Part shown: piece after piece, positions 10,551-19,143 of the stretch | How positions within the stretch are numbered: the first letter of the stretch is position 1 | How the letters are laid out: each line of letters begins with the position of its first letter | NCBI GenBank assembly: GCA_018136815.1 | Contig: CM030935.1 | Location: 1,298,204-1,362,203, forward strand | Length of the DNA stretch: 64,000 nucleotides | DNA from: Isochrysis galbana | Lineage: Eukaryota; Haptophyta; Isochrysidales; Isochrysidaceae | Direction: 5' to 3' | The notes under the pieces: generated by a model | What the model saw: the letters and a program-made list of their open reading frames with translations, nothing else | Told to the model about the DNA's origin: nothing | Databases searched by the model: none | Position numbers and translations under genes: made by a program

Positions 10551-11105
10551 TCAAAAATCCTCATCGAGAACGAGGTTGCCGATTTGCGGCATCGCCTCTG
10601 GCATCTCACGCTTCTTGGAGTCAAGCAACGCAATCACGGAATCGGGTGATGTCGCTGAGGGCGAAGCAACCTTGGGAGTCGGTGCCTTATCCTGGAAAAT
10701 GATGTCGAAGTTGATGGTGTTGGGATCACCAGTGTGGAGCACAGATCCATCAGCAGCGAAGACGACACAGAAAGGCACAGCGCTGAAGCCAAACTCCGCC
10801 TTCGCACGCTCCTTCTCCTCTGTGCTCATAAACACGTGTGTGAGATTATCCCATTCATCCTCGAGGAGCTCTTGCGTTTGCTCCAGTGAGCCTTCTCCGA
10901 GCGAGAGGGCACAGGCAGCGAACTTGACAGCCTCGTGTTTGCCGCTGCCCGCAACGGCATCTAGCTTGCTGAGAGCCTCCGGGCAGCGCACGCAGCGTGT
11001 GTGCCAGAAGTCGAGCACGAGAGGCTTACCCGCGCGGAATTCGGCCAGGGTGGTCGTCTCGCCAGAGTCGAGCAGGGTGAGTGTCTGCTCCGCCTCGTAC
11101 GGCAT
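10551..11105 (-). CDS. Thioredoxin-fold protein with CVRC motif
   Basis: 184 residues from the Met at 11105 (gccATGCCG context). The frame stays open upstream to 11264, but that part looks unlike coding sequence. Residues 25-50 read LAEFRAGKPLVLDFWHTRCVRC then PEALSKLD, the TlpA/AhpC-like beta-strand followed by a CxxC at the helix start, with Arg-Cys-Val-Arg-Cys instead of the usual W-C-x-x-C. A later FSAVPFCVVF supplies the cis-proline strand, and ADGSVLHTGDP matches the closing hairpin of the fold. It is therefore probably a thiol-disulfide oxidoreductase. The C-terminal 45 residues are Pro/Ser-rich and not part of the fold. No signal peptide is evident, so a cytosolic location is likely. 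Partner unknown. Confidence 0.75.
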   Translation of the reverse strand: MPYEAEQTLTLLDSGETTTLAEFRAGKPLVLDFWHTRCVRCPEALSKLDAVAGSGKHEAVKFAACALSLGEGSLEQTQELLEDEWDNLTHVFMSTEEKERAKAEFGFSAVPFCVVFAADGSVLHTGDPNTINFDIIFQDKAPTPKVASPSATSPDSVIALLDSKKREMPEAMPQIGNLVLDEDF

Positions 11106-11739
11106 GGCTAGCTCGGCTCTCAGTACCGACAGTCGGTCGTTCACCGCCTGCCACTGGAAAATCGGAGTTTCCCGCGTCCGCACCGTCGGAAAGGCTTTGA
11201 GTTGTAAAAAAAGGCAGTCTTCCAGAACAGAATTGTCGGCGTTCCCGGGGGGATGGACCACCATATGCCATATGCTCGTTCCCCAACAAGGCAGAGTACA
11301 CCTTGAAGGCCACGGAGATGCACCCGGACGTCTTAATGGGCAAGGAAATGTACAACGACTGGGTCGCTCGCTGGGTCACGAACCACGAACCTCGACCCGG
11401 AGGTGAAACGGACGTATGCAATCGCCACACCATACACCATCCTCCACCCATGCTTCAAGTCTTACGCTTACGAGTTCATCCTTCACTCGAGCATTATCCC
11501 ACAGAGCGACAGGATGTAGGCCTTGCGCGAAGCGCGCACCGAGTGGATTCTCGTGTGGAAGCCACGCCGCGCCAACCGCCAACCGCCAACCTTTTGCCTT
11601 TTGATAGCTGATAATAGCTGATAGCGAGCACGGCTCGGAGACGCAGCGCGCTCGGCAAGGGGGGGTCAGTACGATGGGGAACCATTGCAGGCGAATGCGT
11701 GCGGCGTGCGGCGCGCGGCGCGCGGCGCGCGCTTGGTGA

Positions 11740-11852
11740 GAGTCTGCTGGGGCTGAGGAGCTGAGGATGAGTGTGCAGGCCCACCCGGGGGGGGTGTGCG
11801 ATGGAGGAAGGGGGGAACGAGGCCCCCATGACTGTATCACTTTTACTGATAG
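11740..11852 (-). repeat. Element A fragment with palindrome of B type
   Basis: gtgcaggcccacccgg and the following GC-rich stem match element A. The adjoining palindrome (11834-11852, TATCACTTTTACTGATAG) is of the kind normally heading element B, so palindrome and body types are mixed here. Confidence 0.6.
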
Positions 11853-12030
11853 TTGAGAGTAGAGTAGAGTAGAGTAGAGTAGAGTAGAGTAGAGTAGAGT
11901 AGAGTAGAGTAGAGTAGAGTGGAGTAGAGTAGAGTAGAGTAGAGTAGAGTAGAGTAGAGTAGAGTAGAGTAGAGTAGAGTAGAGTAGGGATAAATAGAGG
12001 AGGAGTATGTAGAGTAGAGTAGAGCTCTAG
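11853..12030 (+). repeat. (AGAGT)n pentanucleotide microsatellite
   Basis: About 30 nearly perfect copies of a 5-bp unit, interrupted near 11921 and 11987-12008. It starts exactly where the element A fragment ends and lies about 160 bp upstream of the OCRE/PP2C start codon, so it may sit in that gene's promoter. Confidence 0.95.
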
Positions 12031-12192
12031 AGCTCTACTCTCTCTCCGGAGTACCAAGCGAGTGAGTTGTACCGCCGCTTACTTCTTACCCTCCCTCTCT
12101 CCCCCCTCGCCCCGCCCAGCCTTCCTCCGCCCCCCCTCCCCCCCCTCCCCGGACGCGCGGCAGTGAGTGTGAGGTGGCCCTCCCCACGAGCG

Positions 12193-14232
12193 ATGCCGCG
12201 CTCGCGCTCGGCAGAGAGGGACCGCCGGCGCGACTACGAGCGGAGGCGGCCGGAGGAGAGGTACAGGCGGCGTTCGCCCTCACCGATCCGCCGCCGTAGA
12301 TCGCCGCCGCACGGACACCGGCGAGGAGGTTCACCGCCCTACGCCCGCCATGCATCTCCACCGCACTCTCGAAGGGGGTCGCCGCCATACAGCCGCCGTG
12401 CAGCATCACCACCGTACGCTCGCCGCTCGCGTTCTCCTTATCCTTGCCGCTCGCGTTCTCCTTATCCACGCCGCTCGCGCTCTCCTCAACCACGAGGTTT
12501 TGGGCGGGAAGAATCAGACGAGGGTGAAGTAGACGAGTTCGGCCGCTCCATTGCGCCGCGGCGCAGTATCTCAGCGCCACGGCGCGATCGGAGCGAATCG
12601 CGCTCCCGCTCGCGAGAACGACGCAAGCAAGAGCGGCGGGACCGACGAGCTGAGAAGAAACAGCGGGCTGAGCACGGGGTCGATCAAGGCAAAGAGGAGC
12701 GAGAATACAAGCGCTCCCTCTTCCCTCCGGGTGCAGATTTGTCCTCGTACACATTCGACGACAAGTTGTTTTGGTACGTGACTGGCGACAAGGTGTGGTG
12801 GTTTCGCCCTGATCTGTGCCTATGGTACGACTCTCGGACGGGTTCGTATTACTCCTTCGACGATGTCACGAAGGACTACGTGTCTGTGACACCTGAAATG
12901 GCGGTGCAGGCACTGGCAGATGGCAAGAGCTGCGCGCCTTCAGCCGTGGCGGAGCGGCTAAAGGCGGAAGCAGAGGAGAAAGCCAAAATTGAGGCGGACG
13001 AGGCCCTACGGCGCGAGGCGCAAGAGGAGGCAGAAGCCGCATTAAGAGCGCGAGCTGAGGTAGCCGCAGCGGCCGAGGCCGCGGCTGAGGCTGCAGAGGC
13101 TGCGGCGAGGGCTGCCACTGAGCAAGATGAACACACCACGATGCTCAACAGTTCAGCGAGTGAGTATGCAGCGATGGAGACACAGATCCCAGCTGGTGTG
13201 CATGACGGGGAAGAAGTGGTGGCCAGTCAGCTCTCGGCGCACACGGAGTCGTGGCAAGGAAAGAAGGACACGCAGGAAGATCGGTACATTCAGAGTGTGC
13301 GAATGGGCAAACTCGGAACAGCTTATGGTGTCTTCGATGGCCATGGGGGTGTTCATGCTGCCGAATACGTGGGGAAACACCTTCCAAAGGCAGTTGCGAA
13401 TTGCTATCATCAACGAGGTGGCAATGGTAAGAAGGACAAAGTGGATGGCAAAAGGCTGCTAGCGGCCATGGAGGATGCCTTTCCCATGACTGATCGCGAG
13501 CTGCTACAGCAAGCGAGGCGAAAAGGCTCGAAGGACGGCACAACAGCCCTTCTTGTTCTCGTGGCAGGTAGCCAGGTTGAGGATCTGACTTTGTTTGTCT
13601 CTCACGTTGGCGATTGCCGAGCCGTCCTCTGCCGTGGCTCAACAGCTGTCCGTCTCACGCAGGATCATCGGCCCGACCGTAAGGACGAACAGAGACGAAT
13701 CAAGGAAGCGGGTGGCGGAGTATTTCAAGTTGCTGGCATCTGGCGTTGCACAGATGCCAAAGGGGCCGCGCGTGCTCTCGACTCTCGAGCTGCCTTCACG
13801 GAGAACGATTCTAATCTTTATCTGTCGTGCTCGCGAACTCTAGGTGATCCCGAGTTGAAACTCAACCCGGAGAGGCCCATCCTTTCTAACGTTCCCGACA
13901 TCTCTTCGCTCCGCCTCGAGGAAAAGGATCTGTTGGTGGTTCTCGCGTGCGACGGAGTGTGGGACGTCCTCTCCGACCAACGTGTTGTTGACCTTGCGCT
14001 CGAGCATTGGGGCAATCCCCAAGCCGCAGCTGCCGCTATCGTTCGGAAGGCGCTGTCGGCAGGGTCGCAGGATAATCTGACGGCGCAGGTCATCATGTTT
14101 GGTTGGAAGAAGGAATTGGGCGCATCGACGGCGAAGACACGTGCTGAGGAACTCGAGCGCAAAGCCGATGACGCATCCAAGTCGCAAATGAAACCCAAGG
14201 TTGAAGAAGAGAGCTTCGACATGTTTGCGTAA
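12193..14232 (+). CDS. SR-rich / OCRE / PP2C protein phosphatase fusion
   Basis: A single-exon protein of 679 residues. I use the ATG at 12193 because the frame upstream is Pro-rich leader sequence. Residues 1-190 are Arg/Ser repeats (SPPYARR, RSRSPYP) like SR splicing factors. Near 205-250, FWYVTGDKVWWFRPDLCLWY followed by a YYSFDD segment is an aromatic OCRE repeat, found in RNA-processing proteins such as RBM5/RBM10. An Ala/Glu-rich coiled-coil stretch follows (about 265-340). The remainder is a full PP2C domain with its metal and catalytic motifs: KKDTQEDRY, YGVFDGHGG, DGTTA, VGDCRAVL, SRTLGDPE, ACDGVWDVLSD and GSQDNLT. PP2C enzymes remove Ser/Thr phosphates with Mg/Mn. I infer that this one acts on nuclear RNA-processing factors. 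All motif residues look intact. Confidence 0.92.
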   Translation: MPRSRSAERDRRRDYERRRPEERYRRRSPSPIRRRRSPPHGHRRGGSPPYARHASPPHSRRGSPPYSRRAASPPYARRSRSPYPCRSRSPYPRRSRSPQPRGFGREESDEGEVDEFGRSIAPRRSISAPRRDRSESRSRSRERRKQERRDRRAEKKQRAEHGVDQGKEEREYKRSLFPPGADLSSYTFDDKLFWYVTGDKVWWFRPDLCLWYDSRTGSYYSFDDVTKDYVSVTPEMAVQALADGKSCAPSAVAERLKAEAEEKAKIEADEALRREAQEEAEAALRARAEVAAAAEAAAEAAEAAARAATEQDEHTTMLNSSASEYAAMETQIPAGVHDGEEVVASQLSAHTESWQGKKDTQEDRYIQSVRMGKLGTAYGVFDGHGGVHAAEYVGKHLPKAVANCYHQRGGNGKKDKVDGKRLLAAMEDAFPMTDRELLQQARRKGSKDGTTALLVLVAGSQVEDLTLFVSHVGDCRAVLCRGSTAVRLTQDHRPDRKDEQRRIKEAGGGVFQVAGIWRCTDAKGAARALDSRAAFTENDSNLYLSCSRTLGDPELKLNPERPILSNVPDISSLRLEEKDLLVVLACDGVWDVLSDQRVVDLALEHWGNPQAAAAAIVRKALSAGSQDNLTAQVIMFGWKKELGASTAKTRAEELERKADDASKSQMKPKVEEESFDMFA

Positions 14233-14458
14233 TTTTTTTGGAGCGACCTAGGAATCTGACTCGTATCAGACTGTGTTCGGAGTGTTTGTGCCGATGGATG
14301 ATGCCATGTGCAAGAGAAAGCTGGCCAATGGTGGCGAACGCGCCCTCACGCCTTCAGTCATGCTACGGTCATACATAGCTCAGCGGTGGGTTGGTGGCTG
14401 TCGTCGAAGCAGAGTGGGGTGTCAGGATTGGCTGTATCGCTCATCAATGAAGGGGAAA

Positions 14459-14750
14459 CAACTAACTTTATAGTCAGTTGCCATACAAAACTATCAGTAA
14501 ACTGATAGGGTTATGGAGCGCGCGCCGCTCCCCTCCTCCCCTGCCGTCACCCACGCCGCGCCGGCCGATCGGGCCGCGACCAACGCCGCGCCGCCGAAGC
14601 GAGCGCGAGCAGCACCCAAGACTGACCAGGTGCCAGGTGGGCACGAGCCTCGTCCCGTGCCACCATCAATCAGCACGCAGCACGCGCCATACATCCCAAT
14701 GGCCACCATGGCCACCCAAACCTCTCCACCTCTCCAGCTCCACATGGCAA
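14459..14750 (+). repeat. Element B (LINE ORF1 5' region), double palindrome
   Basis: Two different palindromes in tandem, 14459-14480 (AACTAACTTTATAGTCAGTT type) and 14491-14508 (CTATCAGTAAACTGATAG). ATGGAGCGCGCGCCGCTCCCC-like sequence follows, encoding a near match to the first 60 residues of the LINE ORF1 at 9572. The copy ends at 14750, precisely at the palindrome heading element A. Confidence 0.75.
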
Positions 14751-15340
14751 CCTACTTTTATAAGTGGGGGACAATGGGGGCCTCGCGCCCCCCTCACACC
14801 ATCGCGGACACCCCCTGGGGTGGGCCCGTACAATCAACCCCAGCTCCTGCCCATTGGCAGGGGCAGGGCACTCATCAATCTGGCCCAGACCCTTCGGGGG
14901 CGCGGCCCGTGAGCTGCACTCCCACGCCCGCGCTGGGCCTGCCCTCGAGCTGACTCCCCCTCTGTCCTTGGTCGCCAGGCATACAGGATACAGGAGACTT
15001 TGGGCGGCTCCCATGGCCAGCGAGGCGAGCGTGGGAGAGGCAGGGGGGGCTAGGGGCTGAGCCCCAGCCTCCACTGCCCCTTGAGCTGCCCTTGCTGGCC
15101 CCTGGGAGCCCCCAAAGGGCCTCAAAGAGCAGGCCAGGGCGCGCCGCATGGCGACGCGCCGCAGGGACGACGAAGGGAGAGAGTGGAGAGAGGGAGAGGG
15201 TTTTTTTGCATGCAGTGAGAAATGGGCCCCGTTTGCGTTAGCAAACGGGTGAGGGGCGGCTGGCGACAGGAGGGAGAAGAGAAGGGAGTGGCTGAATGGC
15301 GAGGAGAGTATCCCAGGTGGCGCAGGCCTCGACCAATGGT
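14751..15340 (+). repeat. Element A (copy 2, near full length)
   Basis: Starts with CCTACTTTTATAAGTGGG (14751-14768), then the GC-rich stem. It runs through a body that matches 1410-1996 in inverse and reaches the small palindrome GTTTGCGTTAGCAAAC near 15233. Several open frames cross it, but none is preserved as a convincing protein in both copies. Confidence 0.8.
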
Positions 15341-15742
15341 TCAGTCGCACCCCATCAGGGAGAGCGGCAGTTTTCTCAAAAGTAGACGCGCGAAGCCTCA
15401 CGGCTAGCATTAGCATTAACGGAAACAACACGCTTCCAGCCTTTTGGAAGCAAGCACTAGAGAATTTCAGACGGATTAAGTACCTCAGGGAAACCAACAC
15501 GCGGGAAGGAACCCAGGGCTCCCCAATATGGCATAACTATTTTCACAAGGCTCCGGCGTTACGCACCATTCACATAGGGCTAAGTGGGAGTCTTTACAGA
15601 CGGTTATCGTTCATAATACTATTAATCCGGATACGGGGGACATATACACCACGGAAGATTACGTGGCATACCTGCCGGACGGAGAACATTGGATACGCCA
15701 TAGAGGCAACTATATATCTGTTACCCCCCAGGAGCCAACGCC

Positions 15743-15773
15743 CTATCGGGGGCCCCCGATAGCTATCGGGGGG
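15743..15773. repeat. Triple overlapping palindrome of a CTATCGGGGG unit
   Basis: CTATCGGGGG (15743-15752), its exact inverse (15753-15762) and CTATCGGGGG again (15763-15772). Two perfect 20-bp palindromes therefore share the middle arm. No gene overlaps it. Confidence 0.9.
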
Positions 15774-15936
15774 CAATTTTTTCCCGATCGCCAACAGCCC
15801 CCCCGAGAGCTATCGCGTTCTAAGGCGCGCCCTCGCCCCTCCCCGACAAATGCATAAAAATCCTCGGTCATTCTCGAAACCCCCTCTCATGCCCGACTCC
15901 GCTCTCACGGATGCGGCTCCAAAACCAACACAGTTG

Positions 15937-16293
15937 TCACGGCAGCCGCGCGCTATTTACAAAGGCAGTACCACCTTCAAAGTCACTTCGAGCGACCTCG
16001 AAAACTTCGCCTAGTGTCGCGTCCTCCTGGTCAGTAGGATCGAACACGCTTGCACGGTCTCTGTACCGAAACCGGCCCTGTCGCATACGAAGGAACCACA
16101 GAACCCGCGGCGCAGGTAATTGAAGTGGCTCATCGGGATCCTCGAGTTCAAGCATTTTGCGCATTTCGCCCATCGGAGAGGCCGGCACTGGCGAGGTGGA
16201 GGATAGCCTGAGGAAGCTCCTTAGTGCAGTGGATGTGGCGGCACAAGTCTCCCAAGCTGCATGTGCGAAGAGCTCCCACCATTGTTGCATCAC
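15937..16293 (-). CDS. Hypothetical protein, 118 residues
   Basis: I do not recognise this product. The composition is not low-complexity (QLPAPRVLWFLRMRQGRFRY then RDRASVFDPTDQED), and it lies downstream of the patatin-like gene on the same strand. It may be a last exon of an unseen gene or a chance frame. A second minus-strand frame overlaps its 5' end (16148-16342), so the true reading is open. Confidence 0.3.
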   Translation of the reverse strand: MMQQWWELFAHAAWETCAATSTALRSFLRLSSTSPVPASPMGEMRKMLELEDPDEPLQLPAPRVLWFLRMRQGRFRYRDRASVFDPTDQEDATLGEVFEVARSDFEGGTAFVNSARLP

Positions 16294-16538
16294 CTATAGC
16301 ACGGCATCCAACGTACGTGGTGGTTGGCCGGAAAGAACCCACACAAAGGCGTGTGCTCTAAAAGGCCAGGGCACAAACACAAGTGAGGCCAGACGAGACA
16401 AGTTGGGTGGAGCTGGGACTTGTCGGTGGAGCTGGGACTTGTCATGAGTATAAAAGGAAGGTACGGTGTGCCGCTAAAGCTTGGGGAGCACGCAAGTGCT
16501 CTCGAATGGGCCGTGAAACCATCGCGTCGAATGTGCCA

Positions 16539-18576
16539 TCAAGCCACAAGCGAGGCCACGCTTCGCACCAGCTTGCGACATAGTTCCCTTGCTGTGGGGC
16601 ACGAGCGGAAGTGCGCCCGCGTAGCCTTCTCCATGCGACGCAGCTTCCCTGCATCAGATTCAATGATCGAGACTCCTGATGCTGGCGGCTCGATCCGAAA
16701 ATACGCGGCCCCGGGCGCCAACGACGCCACCTCCTATTGGGAAGGCAGAATAAGAAGGGGGGCATCGCTGAGCGCCACAAGAGCAAGAGTGAGCACAGCA
16801 TCGCCATTCCAACAAAGCCCCAGAGGGCATGCTGCTAAATGATCGCCTCACCTCAGGTGCCTCTGACGTCGACTGAGGCCGAGCTGATCCCGTACCAAGC
16901 GAAACAATCACACCGATTCTTCGCCCTGGCCATAGTGCGCGGGCCTCTCTCAAAGCGATGACGGTTGGATTGTTGGCCACGAGGCCGCCGTCCGCGAGAG
17001 AGAGACCACCAAGGCGGGCACGTGGAAAGATGGAAGGCGCAGCGGACGTCGCCTCGATGGCCTGCCACATTTGCGCGTCGGAGGTGCCAGCGAGCCCATG
17101 CTCATAAGCGCCCAGTGCTCGACGCACAGCAGCAGCCATGCGGTCCTTGGCTGCAGCAAGCTGTCGCTGTCTCCGCTCAAGCCGCCAACGCATCCAGCGA
17201 CGAAATGCTGGTAGAGGATGGCGCCACCAGCTGTAGCGACGGAACTTCGCACCTAGAGGCACTGTCTCTGGCTTCAATGGTGGCGGGGGTGCAGCTGTAC
17301 CCACCCATGGCAAGTGCCAGCGCTGGCGCGCCTGCGCGCGCTTGAGGGCGGTCCGCCTTTCCTCGGCACGAGCCTGTTCCTCCCATTGTCGTGCTGCGTC
17401 CTGAAGTGCCTTGCGTTCGACTTGGCGCATCTCACGCTGCCGCTTGCGTCGTTCTCCCATGGTTGCGGGGATCGCTTTGTACGTGCGGAACAAGAATGGC
17501 TCGAGCCCACCGCCTCTGTAGTCGAGGTGGCGGGCACCATAAGCACATTGAGCCTATTCCGACAGAAAGTCATGGTTTGGCGCAACCATACTTCAGCTCA
17601 AAACCCCAGATACTGCAAGGTTGCATACATACCTGCGGCGACGGCTCGCAACGGCGAAGGCACGAGGTCCACGGCCTTGCCAATACCTTGGTAATCCTGA
17701 GGTTGGAGGGTCGGTGAGAGTGCAGGATAGTCGGTGAGGTAGCGTCGAGCTTGTCGCCATTTCCAACGATCCAGATTGCCCGTGGCTCTCAAGTTACGTC
17801 AAAGATGGACGTGCCGCGCCGCATATGGACGGCCTTGGGATCAGCACACCTTTTGGGAGGCGAAGGGGCTGCATCTCGCCACATATTTCAAGCATGAACT
17901 CTCTTCGTCGATCGAGGCACAGATGGCCATCCCAGAGGAGGCTTCGACGCGATCGCGCGTATGGCGCAAAACATCGTTCTTGCAATTCGCGAAGAGCGAG
18001 GCGTGCCATGCGCGTGGCTTCGCCCGGTGCAGGATACTTGTTGATAAAGAGTGCGCCGCATCCCCCGATGCTGGTACCCGCAACGAGGTCAAAGAGGGAT
18101 GCAAGTGGCTTGCCTGTCTGAAGTTCAATCTCCTCAGCCATCACCAGCAAGTTGAGCCCACGCATCCCGCCGCCATCCATGCACAAGATGTTCAGGGGGC
18201 GGCCTGACTGTTGCGATGCGGTGCAGTTGCCATCAAGGCTGATTGTCGGCAGCATCTGCCGCTGTCGGCTGAGCGTAAGGAACTGCGGACTGCGGATCCA
18301 GTGGATCCCAGGCATGGGCACGAGGTATTGCAGCAACCAGCGGATCGCAGGGAGGAGCCCATGGTCGCGGTCTGCATCTGAGGGATGGAGGGCACAGAGG
18401 GAAAGTGAGCCCAATCTAGTTCGCCTCTGTTTCTGTCTGGGCGAGAAGGCTGCGAGCCGTCGTTGCTTCCCTCACACACCGGTTGGCACACTCTGTATAC
18501 GAAGGACGGTGAAGAGCGCAACGAGGAGTAGCGGGATCTTCTTGGTCGTCGCAATCAGGCCGCTCAGCGGTAGCAT
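16539..18576 (-). CDS. Patatin-like phospholipase
   Basis: Five exons on the complement, in coding order: 18576-18480, 18377-17850, 17696-17629, 17553-16852 and 16733-16539 (529 residues, frame kept). Residues 1-32 form a hydrophobic anchor or signal (IPLLLVALFTVL). The hydrolase fold is clear: oxyanion loop MDGGGMRG, nucleophile motif GTSIGG, a core strand GPRAFAVASRR, and the catalytic Asp in LSLADGGLVANNPT. The last exon ends with AAYFRIEPP, typical of the family. Patatins cleave acyl chains from glycerolipids using a Ser-Asp dyad, and both residues are present. An Arg/Gln-rich insert of about 90 residues (ERRKRQREMRQVERKALQDA region) separates the third strand from the Asp motif. The exon 3 donor is the second of two overlapping GTATG sites, chosen because only it keeps the frame. 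Probably acts at a membrane. Confidence 0.85.
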
Positions 18577-18949
18577 TGTGCCACACGGCGCCACGCACCG
18601 CCGCCTTGGCCACCCGCAACTTGCTGCGGACTGCACTCTCCCAGTTCCTTGGCGCCTTCCCCCACCCACCCACCCCTCTCCCACCCCACCCCTTCTTTCA
18701 CTCTCTTCCCCCCCCCCCCCTCTCTCGCTCCGTGCTCTCCTCGTCTCTCTCTCCGTCTGTCCCTCTCCTCCTCGCGCTGCGCCTCCCGTCGCGCCGCCCT
18801 TGCCACAACCCCTCCGCCCGATCGACCCCCCCCCCCCTCCCTCCCCCCCGTCTTTTCCACCGACGAGGAGAGCGAGCGAGTAGAGCAGAGTACTCCTCCC
18901 ACACTGGAGAGAAGTGCGGAGAGAGAGAAAGAAGGTGTGTTTGATCCAC
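18577..18949 (-). promoter_or_regulatory. Patatin gene upstream region, polypyrimidine/purine
   Basis: Between the patatin start and the copia LTR. It is strongly CT-rich on the plus strand (18650-18860), hence a purine-rich leader on the coding strand. No other gene is seen. Confidence 0.4.
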
Positions 18950-19116
18950 CCAGCATATGGTGGTCCGTGAATAGATAGTAGTGTTGTGTAGACCAATGAT
19001 AACATCGTTCGGCTAGCACTCGTGACGGCGACGCAAGGACTCAAGTCAAGGTCGACGTTGCCACACGCATAGTAGCACTGAGATATCTACAACAAAACAC
19101 GACTTAAGATAAAACA
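18950..19116 (-). mobile_element. Ty1/copia 3' LTR (approximate inner border)
   Basis: Just 3' of the integrase-RT-RNase H remnant, GTGGGGGAG (a polypurine tract, 19117-19125 complement) is followed by TGTTTTATC, a normal LTR start at 19116. The outer LTR border is not visible because no second LTR exists in the window; 18950 is a guess. Confidence 0.55.
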
Positions 19117-19143
19117 CTCCCCCACAGCGATATCGCTGGACAA

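Noticed and set aside
14670-15500. 276-codon minus-strand frame across elements A and B
   Set aside because: It crosses the border between two unrelated repeat modules, so it cannot be one conserved protein.
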